Positions 9,050 through 17,508 are shown, numbered from the stretch's first letter. The stretch is DNA of 64,000 bases from Cyclobacteriaceae bacterium (GCA_022842845.1 JALHOT010000012.1:31064-95063), one strand, 5' to 3'. The notes: a model not told the origin generated them from the letters alone. Program-made: numbers and translations.

Positions 9050-9466
9050 ATGTATCCTGAACAATTAGTAGCCCCCATGCGCACTGACTTAACAGTGGCC
9101 GGCTTCAAAGAATTAAAGACCTCAGAAGAAGTAGATAAAGAACTGAAAGATCAAAAAGGCACTACCCTTTTAGTGATAAACTCAGTATGTGGTTGTGCTG
9201 CTGGTGCTGCGCGCCCGGGTATTAAATGGGCCTTACAAAACTCTCCAAAAAAACCAGGTCAGTTAACAACTGTATTTGCCGGTGTCGATAAAGAAGCGGT
9301 AGCAAAAGCACGGGAGTATACTTTACCCTACCCTCCTTCTTCACCAGCGATTGCCTTATTTAAGGATGGAGAGTTAGTACATTTTGTTGAGAGACATCAT
9401 ATTGAAGGCCGTAACGCCCAAATGATTGGCCAACACCTGGTAGAAGTATTTGACGAGTACTGCTAA
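9050..9466 (+). CDS. BrxA/BrxB family bacilliredoxin
   Basis: A 138-residue thioredoxin-fold protein of the YphP/YqiW (BrxA/BrxB) family. Its CGC active site is in VINSVCGCAAGAARPG, and the family N-terminus MYPEQLVAPMRTDLT is intact. In Firmicutes, bacilliredoxins remove bacillithiol from mixed disulfides on proteins, including Suf-linked ones. Some Bacteroidota also make bacillithiol, but no bacillithiol synthesis gene is in this window. It lies 81 bp after the suf-linked DUF59 gene in the same direction and just before a strong terminator, so it is probably the last gene of the suf transcript and may protect or recycle SufS/SufE thiols. Confidence 0.9.
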   Translation: MYPEQLVAPMRTDLTVAGFKELKTSEEVDKELKDQKGTTLLVINSVCGCAAGAARPGIKWALQNSPKKPGQLTTVFAGVDKEAVAKAREYTLPYPPSSPAIALFKDGELVHFVERHHIEGRNAQMIGQHLVEVFDEYC

Positions 9467-9484
9467 TTACTTATCAACTCAAAA

Positions 9485-9522
9485 AAAAACGCCCTGTTGA
9501 TGTTAGTCGACAGGGCGTTTTT
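9485..9522. terminator. Bidirectional intrinsic terminator between suf/brx and kdsB
   Basis: A 10-bp stem (GCCCTGTTGA / TCGACAGGGC, one G-U) with a TGTTAG loop is flanked by a run of A on the left and T on the right. It can stop both the plus-strand suf transcript and the minus-strand nfeD-kdsB transcript, which converge here. Confidence 0.9.
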
Positions 9523-9528
9523 CTTTTA

Positions 9529-10278
9529 CTACTCTTTGTTCTTTTTAAGATAATCCAAGGCTCGTTGTAAATCTTCAGGTGTATCGATGCCAATGGTCTC
9601 CGATTTAGTCTCTGCTGTTTGTATTATATAGCCATTATCTAACCACCTCAATTGTTCAAGCGACTCAACAAGCTCAAGAGGTGATGGAGGTAATTTAGTT
9701 AGTTGCTCCAAAATATCTGCCCGATATCCATACAAACCAATATGCTTAAAATACTTATGCTTACTGAGCCAATCCTTCTCTGCTATATTGCGTGCATGCG
9801 GAATAGGTGAACGGCTGAAATAGAGGGCCTGACCTTGCTGACTCACCACTGCCTTTACTATATTCGGATTAAAGAGGCTTTCCTCATCTTTCAACTCTTT
9901 TACCAGAGTGGCAATAAAAGTATCTCCATCCAAAAGGGCTGCCAATAAATCAATTTGTTCTGGCCGTATGAAGGGCTCGTCACCCTGAATATTAATCACA
10001 TACTGAAAATCTTCACCTACTTGTTGCAAGGCCTCAAAACAACGATCTGTACCACTAGGATGGTCTTGACTCGTTAGTACAACATTACCCCCAAAACCCT
10101 GCACATGTTCCATAATCCGAATATCATCTGTGGCTACCACCACATGATCTATTAAGGTGGCTTTTCTGACCTGGGCATAAACACGCTCAATCATGCTTTT
10201 ACCACCAATGTCAACCAATGGCTTCCCTGGAAAGCGTGTCGATGCGTAACGTGCTGGTATAACCCCTAATACTTTCAT
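9529..10278 (-). CDS. kdsB: 3-deoxy-manno-octulosonate cytidylyltransferase (CMP-KDO synthetase)
   Basis: KdsB couples CTP and KDO to CMP-KDO, the activated sugar used for the lipid A inner core, so the cell makes LPS. The 249-residue protein shows the nucleotide-binding start VIPARYASTRFPGKPL, the VVVATDDIRI strand, NIQGDEPFIRPEQI with the metal-binding aspartate, and the conserved IPHAR and HIGLYGYR blocks. Length matches E. coli KdsB (248). Its ATG overlaps the nfeD stop by four bases, so the two are translationally coupled. Confidence 0.96.
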   Translation of the reverse strand: MKVLGVIPARYASTRFPGKPLVDIGGKSMIERVYAQVRKATLIDHVVVATDDIRIMEHVQGFGGNVVLTSQDHPSGTDRCFEALQQVGEDFQYVINIQGDEPFIRPEQIDLLAALLDGDTFIATLVKELKDEESLFNPNIVKAVVSQQGQALYFSRSPIPHARNIAEKDWLSKHKYFKHIGLYGYRADILEQLTKLPPSPLELVESLEQLRWLDNGYIIQTAETKSETIGIDTPEDLQRALDYLKKNKE

Positions 10279-11603
10279 ACCTTTTTTACAATAAGACTGG
10301 TTGTATCCTCCCCTACTACTTCAATTGATTCACCTTTTTCAATGTACTCGCCCCTTGTAAACGCATCAAAAATTCTTCCATCAATATCCACTTTGCCACT
10401 AGGCCGCATAATGGTTTGTGTTGTTCCTCTTTTACCTTGCATAGGCCCAGGGAAAAAAGTAGCCACGTAACCTTTATTTTTATCTTGAGTGTCCATCAAA
10501 GCAATTTGCTGAAAGCGTTTTGATTCGGTGAGTTTGGCACCAGCAACAAACAATAAAATAATGCCGCCCAATAAGCCGCCAAAAGCTGCTGCAGCAGCAT
10601 AGACTAAATCATTAGCTGGCACAAACTCAAAATCAAAGGCATCATTGTTCACCATAATGAGGATGAGCGAAATAACGGTTAATGAAATTCCTGCTATGCC
10701 TGCTATACCAAAACCAGGCAATACAAATATCTCTACTGCAATTAAAGCCAGGCCGATAAACAATGCGATGATTTCCCAGTTATCTGCCAGTCCGTTGAGG
10801 TAATAGGGCACCAGATAAAGTACTAAGGCAACCGTGGCTGCCAGCAATGGAAAGCCAACCCCAGGGGTCTGCAGTTCGAAATAAATACCTCCAATAATAA
10901 CGAGTATGAGAATACCTGATATAAAGGGATTAAGAAAAATGGCAACTACTTTGTCGGTAGCCGAAAGTTCAAAACGATCGATCTCATAATTACTTACTCG
11001 GTTGCGCTTAAGGATTTCTTCAATGGATTCAACTTTAGCTTCACAAAAATTATACGTAATCGCTTCAGTAGTTGTGAAGGTGATAATTTTACCCTCCTCT
11101 TTGATGCCTTCAATGACAATGCTTTCATCCACCATCCCCTCAGCTATCTTAGGGTCGCGCCCATTTTGTTCTGCATTAGAACGCATTATGCCTCTCATGT
11201 ATGACTGGTACTTATCGGGAGCCTTCTCACCACTGCCATCTACAACAGTAGCAGCTCCAATACTAGCTCCGGGAGCCATGTAAATACTATCGCAAGCTAT
11301 CGATATTAAGGCACCGGCCGAGGCTGCATCTGAATTGATAAAAACCCAAACAGGCTTTTCAACATCCATGATTTTATCTACAATTTCCTTGGCATCCGTC
11401 AGTACTCCACCATAGGTATCCATTTCTATAATAATGATATCGGCCTCAGTCTTACGAGCATGCTCAAGGGCTAACTCAACATACCTGTTTGTTCTAGGGT
11501 CTATCTCAGACTTAATTTCCATCACCATTACTCTTTGGGTGCTGCCCTGTCCAAAAGACAGAATAGGAAGTAATACAAAGGCAATCCAACTAATCAATTT
11601 CAT
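10275..11603 (-). CDS. NfeD-family membrane serine protease
   Basis: A 442-residue membrane protein of the NfeD long form: an N-terminal ClpP-class serine protease, a transmembrane block, and a C-terminal OB-fold NfeD domain. The signal peptide is at residues 1-19. The serine nucleophile is probably S95 in SDAASAGALISIA, with a lysine partner likely K131 by comparison with the Pyrococcus 1510-N protease. MDTYGGVLTDA binds the substrate backbone in that family. Four or so helices span about 215-370 and the OB domain covers about 375-442. Such proteins often partner with a stomatin/SPFH gene, but none is adjacent; instead it is coupled to kdsB. Confidence 0.9.
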   Translation of the reverse strand: MKLISWIAFVLLPILSFGQGSTQRVMVMEIKSEIDPRTNRYVELALEHARKTEADIIIIEMDTYGGVLTDAKEIVDKIMDVEKPVWVFINSDAASAGALISIACDSIYMAPGASIGAATVVDGSGEKAPDKYQSYMRGIMRSNAEQNGRDPKIAEGMVDESIVIEGIKEEGKIITFTTTEAITYNFCEAKVESIEEILKRNRVSNYEIDRFELSATDKVVAIFLNPFISGILILVIIGGIYFELQTPGVGFPLLAATVALVLYLVPYYLNGLADNWEIIALFIGLALIAVEIFVLPGFGIAGIAGISLTVISLILIMVNNDAFDFEFVPANDLVYAAAAAFGGLLGGIILLFVAGAKLTESKRFQQIALMDTQDKNKGYVATFFPGPMQGKRGTTQTIMRPSGKVDIDGRIFDAFTRGEYIEKGESIEVVGEDTTSLIVKKV

Positions 11604-11784
11604 AAGGTAGATTTTTGTTAAAAATACAGAAAGACAAGAGCAGAATAAAAGCGTAAACCATTAAAATAGGCATAGTTTTCACTTCAAAGCTGTTTAACGA
11701 ATTAAGCCTCGATTAATGAGAATTTTGGCCGGTATTTTGATATTACTTTGTTACTTTACATCGTTTAAGTTTCGTTTGTAGCGT

Positions 11785-12813
11785 ATGATGACACTTTTTG
11801 CACTCATTACATCTTTTTCATTCTTTACTGCTCCTGTCGACTCTATTGGGAAGGAAACCATCAATGGTAAGATTTATGTGCTACACAGGGTAGAATTAAA
11901 AGAAACGCTCTATGGAATATCCAAACGATATGGTACTACTGTAGATGCTATCTTACAGCAAAACCCAACAGCAGATGGAGGACTGGAAGTTGGCCAGATT
12001 ATTAAAGTTCCTTACGTAAGTTCTCCCAAAAAAGTTACCAACGCATCCGGCAAGCATATTGTAACAGAAAAAGAAACCCTCTATTCTATTGCACGGCTCT
12101 ATGGAATTTCTGTAGACGAGCTAAGACAACTTAATAAGCTTAATGCAGATGCCTTGTCAGTAGGCCAGGAACTAATGGTTAAACGAAGTTCCAATAATGT
12201 TGAAATCCCTGCTTCTAAAAACACTTCCATTAATCCGCAGCAAGTAAAAGGTGTACATACAGTGGCTGCCAAAGAAACTTTATTCTCTATTTCCAGACAA
12301 TACAACATCACAGTTGAGCAACTTAAACTATGGAATAGTCTTGCTGGCAACGAATTAAAGCTTGGACAGACATTATTCGTTGTTGCGCCTGAGCATGAAG
12401 CGACCAAAACCAATGTACCCGTCATTGCCCAACAGAAAACAGTGGTGAATACACCTGCTCCCAATCAAACAACTCATACGAATCAACCTGTACAACCTGT
12501 CATTTCTACGCCAGTAAAGATATCTGAGGCCTATAAGGATGGTAAGGAAGTAAAGGAAGCTGGTTTAGCTGAATTGATAGAGGGCACTCAGGGTAATCGA
12601 AAATATCTGGCCTTACACAGAACTGCCCCTATAGGAACTATTCTAAAAGTAAAGAATCAAATGAATGACCGCGAAGTTTTTGTACGGGTCATCGGACAAT
12701 TACCCGATATCGGTGGTAATGATAAAGTATTGATCAAAATTTCCAAATCTGCTTATGAGAGGCTAAGTGCCATCGATCTTAAGTTTATGGTAGAAGTGAC
12801 TTGGTATAAATAA
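11785..12813 (+). CDS. Exported protein with three LysM repeats and a C-terminal RlpA-like domain
   Basis: A 342-residue exported protein predicted to bind peptidoglycan. The N-terminus is a short signal peptide. Three LysM repeats follow near residues 33-75, 90-130 and 155-200, each with the ETLYGIS/ETLYSIA/ETLFSIS start and an LxVGQ end. After a Pro/Gln/Thr-rich linker, the last about 100 residues resemble the double-psi beta-barrel of RlpA-like proteins (AYKDGKEVKEAGLAELIEG, VRVIGQLPDI, ISKSAYERLSAID). RlpA proteins cleave glycan strands lacking stem peptides, but the catalytic residues could not be confirmed here. It is transcribed away from nfeD. Two ATG codons are in tandem at the start; the first was used. 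Confidence 0.87.
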   Translation: MMTLFALITSFSFFTAPVDSIGKETINGKIYVLHRVELKETLYGISKRYGTTVDAILQQNPTADGGLEVGQIIKVPYVSSPKKVTNASGKHIVTEKETLYSIARLYGISVDELRQLNKLNADALSVGQELMVKRSSNNVEIPASKNTSINPQQVKGVHTVAAKETLFSISRQYNITVEQLKLWNSLAGNELKLGQTLFVVAPEHEATKTNVPVIAQQKTVVNTPAPNQTTHTNQPVQPVISTPVKISEAYKDGKEVKEAGLAELIEGTQGNRKYLALHRTAPIGTILKVKNQMNDREVFVRVIGQLPDIGGNDKVLIKISKSAYERLSAIDLKFMVEVTWYK

Positions 12814-12827
12814 GATTAGCTACCAAG

Positions 12828-13649
12828 CTACATAACAGGCTTCTGTAGCACGAAACGATAGTACTTTCTGCTGCCATCTTTTAAAGTCAAGTAGAATTTT
12901 GATCCTACTACCCCAGCAAATTCAGCAAACAATTTCTGCCATTTTTCCGGCACCAACTTACGGATACGCTCTTGTTTGGTATTATCTTCTTCCTCTATTG
13001 AACGAATCACATTAGCACTGATATTCTCCTCTTCCAGCAAACGCATACCGGAATCTTTTAACTGTTGCTGTAAAGTTTCCATGTTCTCTACATTGGCCTG
13101 ATTTCGGAAATCTACCATTAAAAAATAACCACCAGGCCGCAATACGCGCTTCACCTCACTCAAAAACTTTGTGACAGAGCCGTAGGCATGGCAAGACTCA
13201 ACATTAACCACAATGTCAACACTGCTATCGGGCAATGGTATAGCCTCAGCACTTCCTTGGATAAACTTTAAGTTAGGTAATTGGTGCATGGAGTTAGCGA
13301 GATCCACTGCACTTTGCGCTAAATCAAGCCCCACGTAAGAGGCCGGCTTAAAATGAGAGGCAAGGTGCTTGGCACCACCGCCTCTGCCACTGCCCACCTC
13401 CAACACTGCTTTGCCTTCCATAGGCACTTTGGCGCCCAGGTAATGATACATTTGCAATGGGTAACGTTGTATAGTAGAATCATTCGGCAGGTCCAATGGC
13501 GCCTCACTCGGATTTGGCACATAGCCATAATTCATAAAATGCCAGTCGGTAGCTGGGATTTTCTTAGCTAATAACTCGTAAGTGACTTTTGCATTTAAGC
13601 GTTTGAACCAGGCAAAACGCTTGAGCACATGAATAATAAACTTGATCAT
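12828..13649 (-). CDS. Class I SAM-dependent methyltransferase
   Basis: A 273-residue methyltransferase of the Methyltransf_11 type. The SAM-binding motif I is VLEVGSGRGGGAKHLA, followed by the acidic GLDLAQSAV strand, motif II around VDIVVNVESCHAYG and LRPGGYFLMVDF. The N-terminal WHFMNYGYVPNP and C-terminal KFYLTLKDGSRKYYRFVLQKP resemble phthiotriol/sterol-like lipid methyltransferases found in Bacteroidota; the substrate is unknown. An in-frame ATG 84 bases upstream (13733) exists, but its extra residues look non-coding and would leave only 16 bp to the divergent neighbour, so the 13649 start is preferred. Confidence 0.85.
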   Translation of the reverse strand: MIKFIIHVLKRFAWFKRLNAKVTYELLAKKIPATDWHFMNYGYVPNPSEAPLDLPNDSTIQRYPLQMYHYLGAKVPMEGKAVLEVGSGRGGGAKHLASHFKPASYVGLDLAQSAVDLANSMHQLPNLKFIQGSAEAIPLPDSSVDIVVNVESCHAYGSVTKFLSEVKRVLRPGGYFLMVDFRNQANVENMETLQQQLKDSGMRLLEEENISANVIRSIEEEDNTKQERIRKLVPEKWQKLFAEFAGVVGSKFYLTLKDGSRKYYRFVLQKPVM

Positions 13650-13749
13650 CGGTCTAGAAAAGGTCCGGCAATATAAGATTATTCGATGAATCCCAAGGCC
13701 AGTATTATTCGTAAAACATTTTGGTAATTTCATTTTAAAAAACTAGGCC

Positions 13750-14127
13750 ATGAAAAACAGTATTCTTGGATTACGAACAGTTATTTATAAGGTCACTGAC
13801 CTTGATCAAGCTAAAGCCTGGTATACAAAAGCCTTTAAGGTGGCACCATACTTTGATGAAGTATTTTATGTAGGCTTCAACGTGGGTGGCTATGAACTTG
13901 GACTTTTACCAGAGGAAGGTGATACAGCTAAGGCATCTAACGTAGTGACCTATTGGGGTGTAGAGAAAATTGAAGATGAATACCAGCGTTTTCTTAGTAT
14001 TGGGGCGAGTGCTCATGAAACACCCAATAATGTAGGGGGAGATATTATGGTGGCTACCGTTAAAGACCCATGGGGCAATTGCATAGGTCTTATTTACAAT
14101 CCCGAGTTTAAACTATCAGAAGCATGA
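13750..14127 (+). CDS. VOC (glyoxalase/bleomycin resistance) family protein
   Basis: A 125-residue protein with one vicinal-oxygen-chelate domain. Its two beta-alpha-beta-beta-beta units start at LRTVIYKVTDLDQAKAWYTKAF and at NVVTYWGVEKIEDEYQRFLSIG, with the terminal PWGNCIGLIYNPEF strand that usually supplies a metal ligand (E or Q; here the residue set is degenerate). Single-domain VOC proteins act as dimers and have varied substrates. Its stop overlaps the next gene by four bases. Confidence 0.85.
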   Translation: MKNSILGLRTVIYKVTDLDQAKAWYTKAFKVAPYFDEVFYVGFNVGGYELGLLPEEGDTAKASNVVTYWGVEKIEDEYQRFLSIGASAHETPNNVGGDIMVATVKDPWGNCIGLIYNPEFKLSEA

Positions 14128-14486
14128 TTGTCGCTATTACTTCTCTCAGACTTAGAAGCCTTTCCGGGTTTTTCAGTCTCAGCTGGCATGGTTTACAAAT
14201 CTCCAGGCAATCGAAAAGACAACATGGATTCTTATCTTTAAAAAATACAGGCTTTGGTTACGATCATTATACTATAAGCGCGTGGAGTACAGAGGAGAAT
14301 ATGAAAGTCTTTGCCAGGTCTGGCGCACATTTGGACGCTATGAAAAAGAGTGCTAAACTATCTACTACCATAAGAACATATGTTTACCAAACAGATGCTT
14401 TGCCTGGATGGAAAGAAGCCAAACACCTAAAAAGTTCTTCATTATCACTAAAAAAGAAGAAAGGAGGATGCCCTCCTCTCCTGTAA
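14124..14486 (+). CDS. Small uncharacterised protein coupled to the VOC gene, monooxygenase-like fold possible
   Basis: A 120-residue protein that begins inside the stop codon of the VOC gene (ATGA overlap), so it is translationally coupled to it. The central part (FGYDHYTISAWSTEENMKVFARSGAHLDAMKKSAK) has the strand-Trp-helix layout of dimeric alpha/beta-barrel proteins such as DUF3291 and spheroidene monooxygenase-like families, in which a His in the helix is conserved. The C-terminus is Lys-rich. No catalytic role can be given. It converges on tonB with a 10-bp gap. Confidence 0.7.
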   Translation: MIVAITSLRLRSLSGFFSLSWHGLQISRQSKRQHGFLSLKNTGFGYDHYTISAWSTEENMKVFARSGAHLDAMKKSAKLSTTIRTYVYQTDALPGWKEAKHLKSSSLSLKKKKGGCPPLL

Positions 14487-14496
14487 TGTTTATGAA

Positions 14497-15183
14497 TTAC
14501 TTTAATTGAAAATTGATGGCCTGTACCATACGCACATTAACGGGAACGCCTCTTTGTTTTCCTGGTGTCCACTTCGACATAGCCAAAACCCGAATAGCTT
14601 CTTCATCACAGCCATCGCCTACGCCTTTAATAATTTTCATATTGGTAAGCCTTCCGTTTTTACCTACTGTAAACTCTATGAATACCCTTCCTTCGGTGTG
14701 ATTGCGCTGAGCCTTCAATGGATATTTCATGTGCTTCTTGAGTAGTTTATAAAAACCCTCCAAGCCACCCTCCGGCATGGGCATATTCTGTACAATTCTA
14801 AAAGTATCTTCAGGCATTGGCTCTTCAGGAAAAGATTCAACGGTAACATCAACAGGGCCTGTAGAACTTGTTAGCGGCTCCACTACCAAGGCTGGGTTAT
14901 CTATCGGAATCGTAGGTTCATCTTTTACGGCTACAATTTTATCCGGATTAACAACCTGAATCTTTTTTAGCACTGGTTCATCAGGCTTAACCTCACGAAT
15001 CATAGGCTCAACCAAGGGCATACCCAGGAGAGAGGCTTCTTGTGGCAATACCATCTTGTCAACTTTTTGAACGCTCCATTCAAAGAGTATAATCACTACC
15101 AACAAACTTACGATAAGGCTTGCTCCAAAAATAAGCGGGCGATAATGGTGCACATCATACACAGGATTTTTCTTAGGTTCCAT
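14497..15183 (-). CDS. TonB-family energy transducer
   Basis: A 228-residue inner-membrane protein. One transmembrane helix is at about residues 15-33 (PLIFGASLIVSLLVVIILFEWSV). It is followed by a Pro/Glu-rich periplasmic linker (about 45-120) and a C-terminal TonB domain (about 130-228) with YPLKAQRNHTEGRVFIEFTVGKNGRLTNMKIIKGVGDGCDEEAIRVL and the final VRMVQAINFQL strand. TonB proteins link ExbBD to outer membrane receptors. No exbBD or receptor gene is nearby, so it is an orphan paralogue of the kind common in Bacteroidota. Confidence 0.9.
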   Translation of the reverse strand: MEPKKNPVYDVHHYRPLIFGASLIVSLLVVIILFEWSVQKVDKMVLPQEASLLGMPLVEPMIREVKPDEPVLKKIQVVNPDKIVAVKDEPTIPIDNPALVVEPLTSSTGPVDVTVESFPEEPMPEDTFRIVQNMPMPEGGLEGFYKLLKKHMKYPLKAQRNHTEGRVFIEFTVGKNGRLTNMKIIKGVGDGCDEEAIRVLAMSKWTPGKQRGVPVNVRMVQAINFQLK

Positions 15184-15343
15184 ACATTAAGGATTTAGGT
15201 TAATTGAATAGAACCGCGCGGCAATTCAACTGTTATTACAGGTGAATTAAACATGTTTGCCCTCAGAATTCCGCCAACTGAAAAAAGTCACAAGCATTTG
15301 TTCCTTCAATTATCATAAGATTAAGGATTGTTTGTAGTTTAGT

Positions 15344-16462
15344 ATGAATAATCAGCCCATGAACACAGGAAGTAAGGTTTGGAAAGAATACTGGCAGGAA
15401 GAAGTAGATGCTGCCTACCTGTATCAGGTATTAGCGAGTAAAACACTTGATGAAAAAGAAAAAGGTGCTTACCTCAAGCTTTCTTCTATAGAGGATAAGC
15501 ATGCACAAGCCTGGGAAAAATTACTGAAAGAACAAGGAACAGTTGTTCAAGCCCGAAAGCCTTCCTTTAAGGCTCGCGCTTTGGCAAAAATTACCGAAAC
15601 AATTGGACCTGCGCTACTGTCCGATTGGCTGAAGAAAGAAGAAAGTTCAGAAGTAAAATCATATTTAAATTTATACAAGACCAGCAACGACACCGGTACA
15701 AAAAACCTAGCGCTTAAACTTGCACAAGACTCTGCCATGCATGCAGAACAGTTAGGCAAGATGAGCAATACGAGTACAGAACCCTGGCACCGTACTGAAT
15801 CGGGAGGATTACTGCGCAATGTAGTGTATGGTTTTAATGATGGCCTCACAGCAAATTTTGGTTTACTCGCAGGCGTAGTGGGCGCCAGTGCCACACCAGA
15901 AATTATTCTATTAAGTGGCTTAGCCGGAACTTTGGCGGATGCCTTATCGATGGGTTCTTCAGGATATTTAGCCGCCAAAAGTGAAAAAGAAGTCTACGAA
16001 AAAGAGCGTAGAATGGAGGCGGATGAAATTCGCTTAATGCCAGAACTAGAAACAGAAGAGTTGGCAGCCATTTACGAAACAAAAGGTATTGAAGCTTCGA
16101 GAGCCATGAGCATGGCCAAAGAGGTAATGGCAGATCCAGAAAAAGCATTGGAAGAAAAAGTGAAAGAAGAGTTGGGTATCAGTGCTGAAGAAATAAGTCC
16201 GATGAAAGAAGCCTGGATTACAGGCCTGGCCACTGCTATTGGTGCGATCATTCCTGTGATTCCTTTCTTTTTCTTGGAAGGCATGCCTGCCGCCTGGCTT
16301 TCCTTTGCACTTGCCATGCTGGCCCACTTCGCAGTGGGTGCAGCCCGCAGTTTCTTTACTGGAAAAGGCTTATGGAAAAGTGGATGGGAAATGTTAGTTG
16401 TTGGCTTTGGTGTAGCTGCGGTAGGCTATTTCCTGGGTGAGTGGCTGATGAAATTACTCTAA
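15344..16462 (+). CDS. MbfA-like protein: ferritin-like domain fused to a VIT1/CCC1 transporter
   Basis: A 372-residue fusion. Residues about 10-140 form a rubrerythrin/ferritin-like four-helix bundle with the expected Glu and Glu-x-x-His iron ligands (EEVDAAYLYQ, SIEDKHAQAWEKL, DSAMHAEQL). From about residue 150 it is a VIT1/CCC1 iron/manganese transporter (GLTANFGLLAGVVGA, LADALSMGSSGYLAAKSEKEVYE, then three hydrophobic helices near the C-terminus). MbfA proteins with this layout export iron in alphaproteobacteria, so a role in iron detoxification is likely. The ATG at 15344 lies 160 bp after the divergent tonB start. A terminator follows directly. Confidence 0.9.
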   Translation: MNNQPMNTGSKVWKEYWQEEVDAAYLYQVLASKTLDEKEKGAYLKLSSIEDKHAQAWEKLLKEQGTVVQARKPSFKARALAKITETIGPALLSDWLKKEESSEVKSYLNLYKTSNDTGTKNLALKLAQDSAMHAEQLGKMSNTSTEPWHRTESGGLLRNVVYGFNDGLTANFGLLAGVVGASATPEIILLSGLAGTLADALSMGSSGYLAAKSEKEVYEKERRMEADEIRLMPELETEELAAIYETKGIEASRAMSMAKEVMADPEKALEEKVKEELGISAEEISPMKEAWITGLATAIGAIIPVIPFFFLEGMPAAWLSFALAMLAHFAVGAARSFFTGKGLWKSGWEMLVVGFGVAAVGYFLGEWLMKLL

Positions 16463-16469
16463 AAGGGAT

Positions 16470-16500
16470 GACTGCTTTATTGAAAGGCAGTCTTTTCTTT
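16470..16500 (+). terminator. Intrinsic terminator of the MbfA-like gene
   Basis: GACTGCTTT pairs with AAAGGCAGTC (one bulge) and is followed by TTTTCTTTT. The hairpin overlaps the last codons of the convergent YkgJ-family gene. Confidence 0.65.
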
Positions 16501-16974
16501 TAAAGCCTCCACTACGTTGTACACAATCGGGCACATGGCATAATTGTTCATGAGACTTTTCCACCTATACTTGATGTTGGGTTGATCCAGGTGCGGATAA
16601 TCCGCACAGGATGCGGGCCTGTTATTGTAAATGGTACAACGCTCGCTTTGTAAAAAAATGCAGGGCTGACATTTCAGAAAGTGAATACCTGTACCAGTCT
16701 CTTGGCCAACATACTGTTGCTGAAATTCAGCAGTGCTCAGTTTCTTCAGATCAGCGAGACGTTTCACCTCATCTTGTGTTACTGGTGGCTCTAAAACTTT
16801 ACAACAATTACCGCATCTCGTACAATCGATAGCTGGTGCAATTTTATCATTCAGTTCCTGTACATAAGAATCTACTAACTGGGTAGGTATCGGCATTAGA
16901 AAAGTTTTGAAACGCTTATTCTCCTCGCGGTTTGCATCACTCTTCTGTTTGATAATGTCTAGAGATAAAATCAC
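16477..16974 (-). CDS. YkgJ-family cysteine cluster protein
   Basis: A 165-residue protein of the YkgJ (PF03692) family, thought to bind zinc or an Fe-S cluster through conserved cysteines. The CTRCGNCCKVL cluster is followed by KCQPCIFLQSERCTIYNNRPASCADYPHL, eight or more conserved Cys in all. A GTG at 16974 is preferred as start because the residues just after it (LSLDIIKQKSDANREENKRF, then KTFL) resemble the N-terminus of family members. A TTG further up (17022) would lie inside a terminator hairpin, and the first ATG (16896) would cut conserved residues. Function is unknown. Confidence 0.8.
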   Translation of the reverse strand: MILSLDIIKQKSDANREENKRFKTFLMPIPTQLVDSYVQELNDKIAPAIDCTRCGNCCKVLEPPVTQDEVKRLADLKKLSTAEFQQQYVGQETGTGIHFLKCQPCIFLQSERCTIYNNRPASCADYPHLDQPNIKYRWKSLMNNYAMCPIVYNVVEALKEKTAFQ

Positions 16975-16985
16975 ATCTAAAATTA

Positions 16986-17016
16986 CAAAAAAGATGTGGC
17001 CTTTCGGCCGACATCT
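16986..17016 (-). terminator. Intrinsic terminator downstream of the 17.1-kb gene
   Basis: On the minus strand AGATGT and GGCC pair with GGCC and ACATCT (one bulge) around a GAAA tetraloop, followed by TTTTTTG. It separates the small gene at 17074-17421 from the cysteine cluster gene and also rules out the most upstream start of the latter. Confidence 0.75.
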
Positions 17017-17073
17017 CTTCAACGCTATGGCAAGGTTAAAATCTTTGTATTCAAATTGAAAGTCAAAATTGTA

Positions 17074-17421
17074 TCAGGCTACCTTCTTCCATTGGCTTTG
17101 GTTTTTAAACAAGAGGCGCGCAATGCGATTACAGACTTCATATTCTTCGCGCTTTTCGAAACTCTTAATCATACCCCGCAAGGCTTCAATGTAAAAATCC
17201 TCTTCAATATAGTATCCTTGCCCCAGGTAAATCCTTCCGGCAGGCAAGCCTGAAAAATGGGCCTCTATATATTCCAGTATTTCTGTTTCAGATAATGGCT
17301 TTTGCTCCGGATAGTTAAAAAACCGCTCCCGACTGGGCTCGTAGCCAAAACCAGTCACCACATTTTTGTAAAAACGTTTGATAACCAACTCTGATGCAAT
17401 ATTTGGTGAAGCTGTTTTCAT
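17074..17421 (-). CDS. Conserved-looking hypothetical protein, 115 residues
   Basis: A small cytoplasmic protein with no signal peptide or membrane helix. It is rich in charged and aromatic residues (FYKNVVTGFGYEPSRERFFN, then YPEQKPLSETEILEYIEAHF, and YIEALRGMIKSFEKREEYEVCNRIARLL). It ends in a basic tail. I do not recognise the family. The ATG at 17421 was chosen over a longer frame because that frame would run into the divergent WYL regulator and its operator-like dyad. The shared intergenic region suggests the regulator controls it. Confidence 0.65.
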   Translation of the reverse strand: MKTASPNIASELVIKRFYKNVVTGFGYEPSRERFFNYPEQKPLSETEILEYIEAHFSGLPAGRIYLGQGYYIEEDFYIEALRGMIKSFEKREEYEVCNRIARLLFKNQSQWKKVA

Positions 17422-17464
17422 AGTTCTTTTGCTTAATTGATGATACGAAGTAAACAAAGAGCTG

Positions 17465-17479
17465 TGACAGCTTGTGTCA
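17465..17479. promoter_or_regulatory. Likely operator for the WYL regulator (TGACA-N5-TGTCA)
   Basis: A perfect inverted repeat TGACA-GCTTG-TGTCA lies in the 87-bp gap between the divergent 115-residue gene and the WYL-domain regulator, 30 bp before the regulator start. Position and symmetry suggest auto- and cross-regulation; this is inference. Confidence 0.45.
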
Positions 17480-17508
17480 ATGATGAAATACTCGTAAATC
17501 GTAGCATC

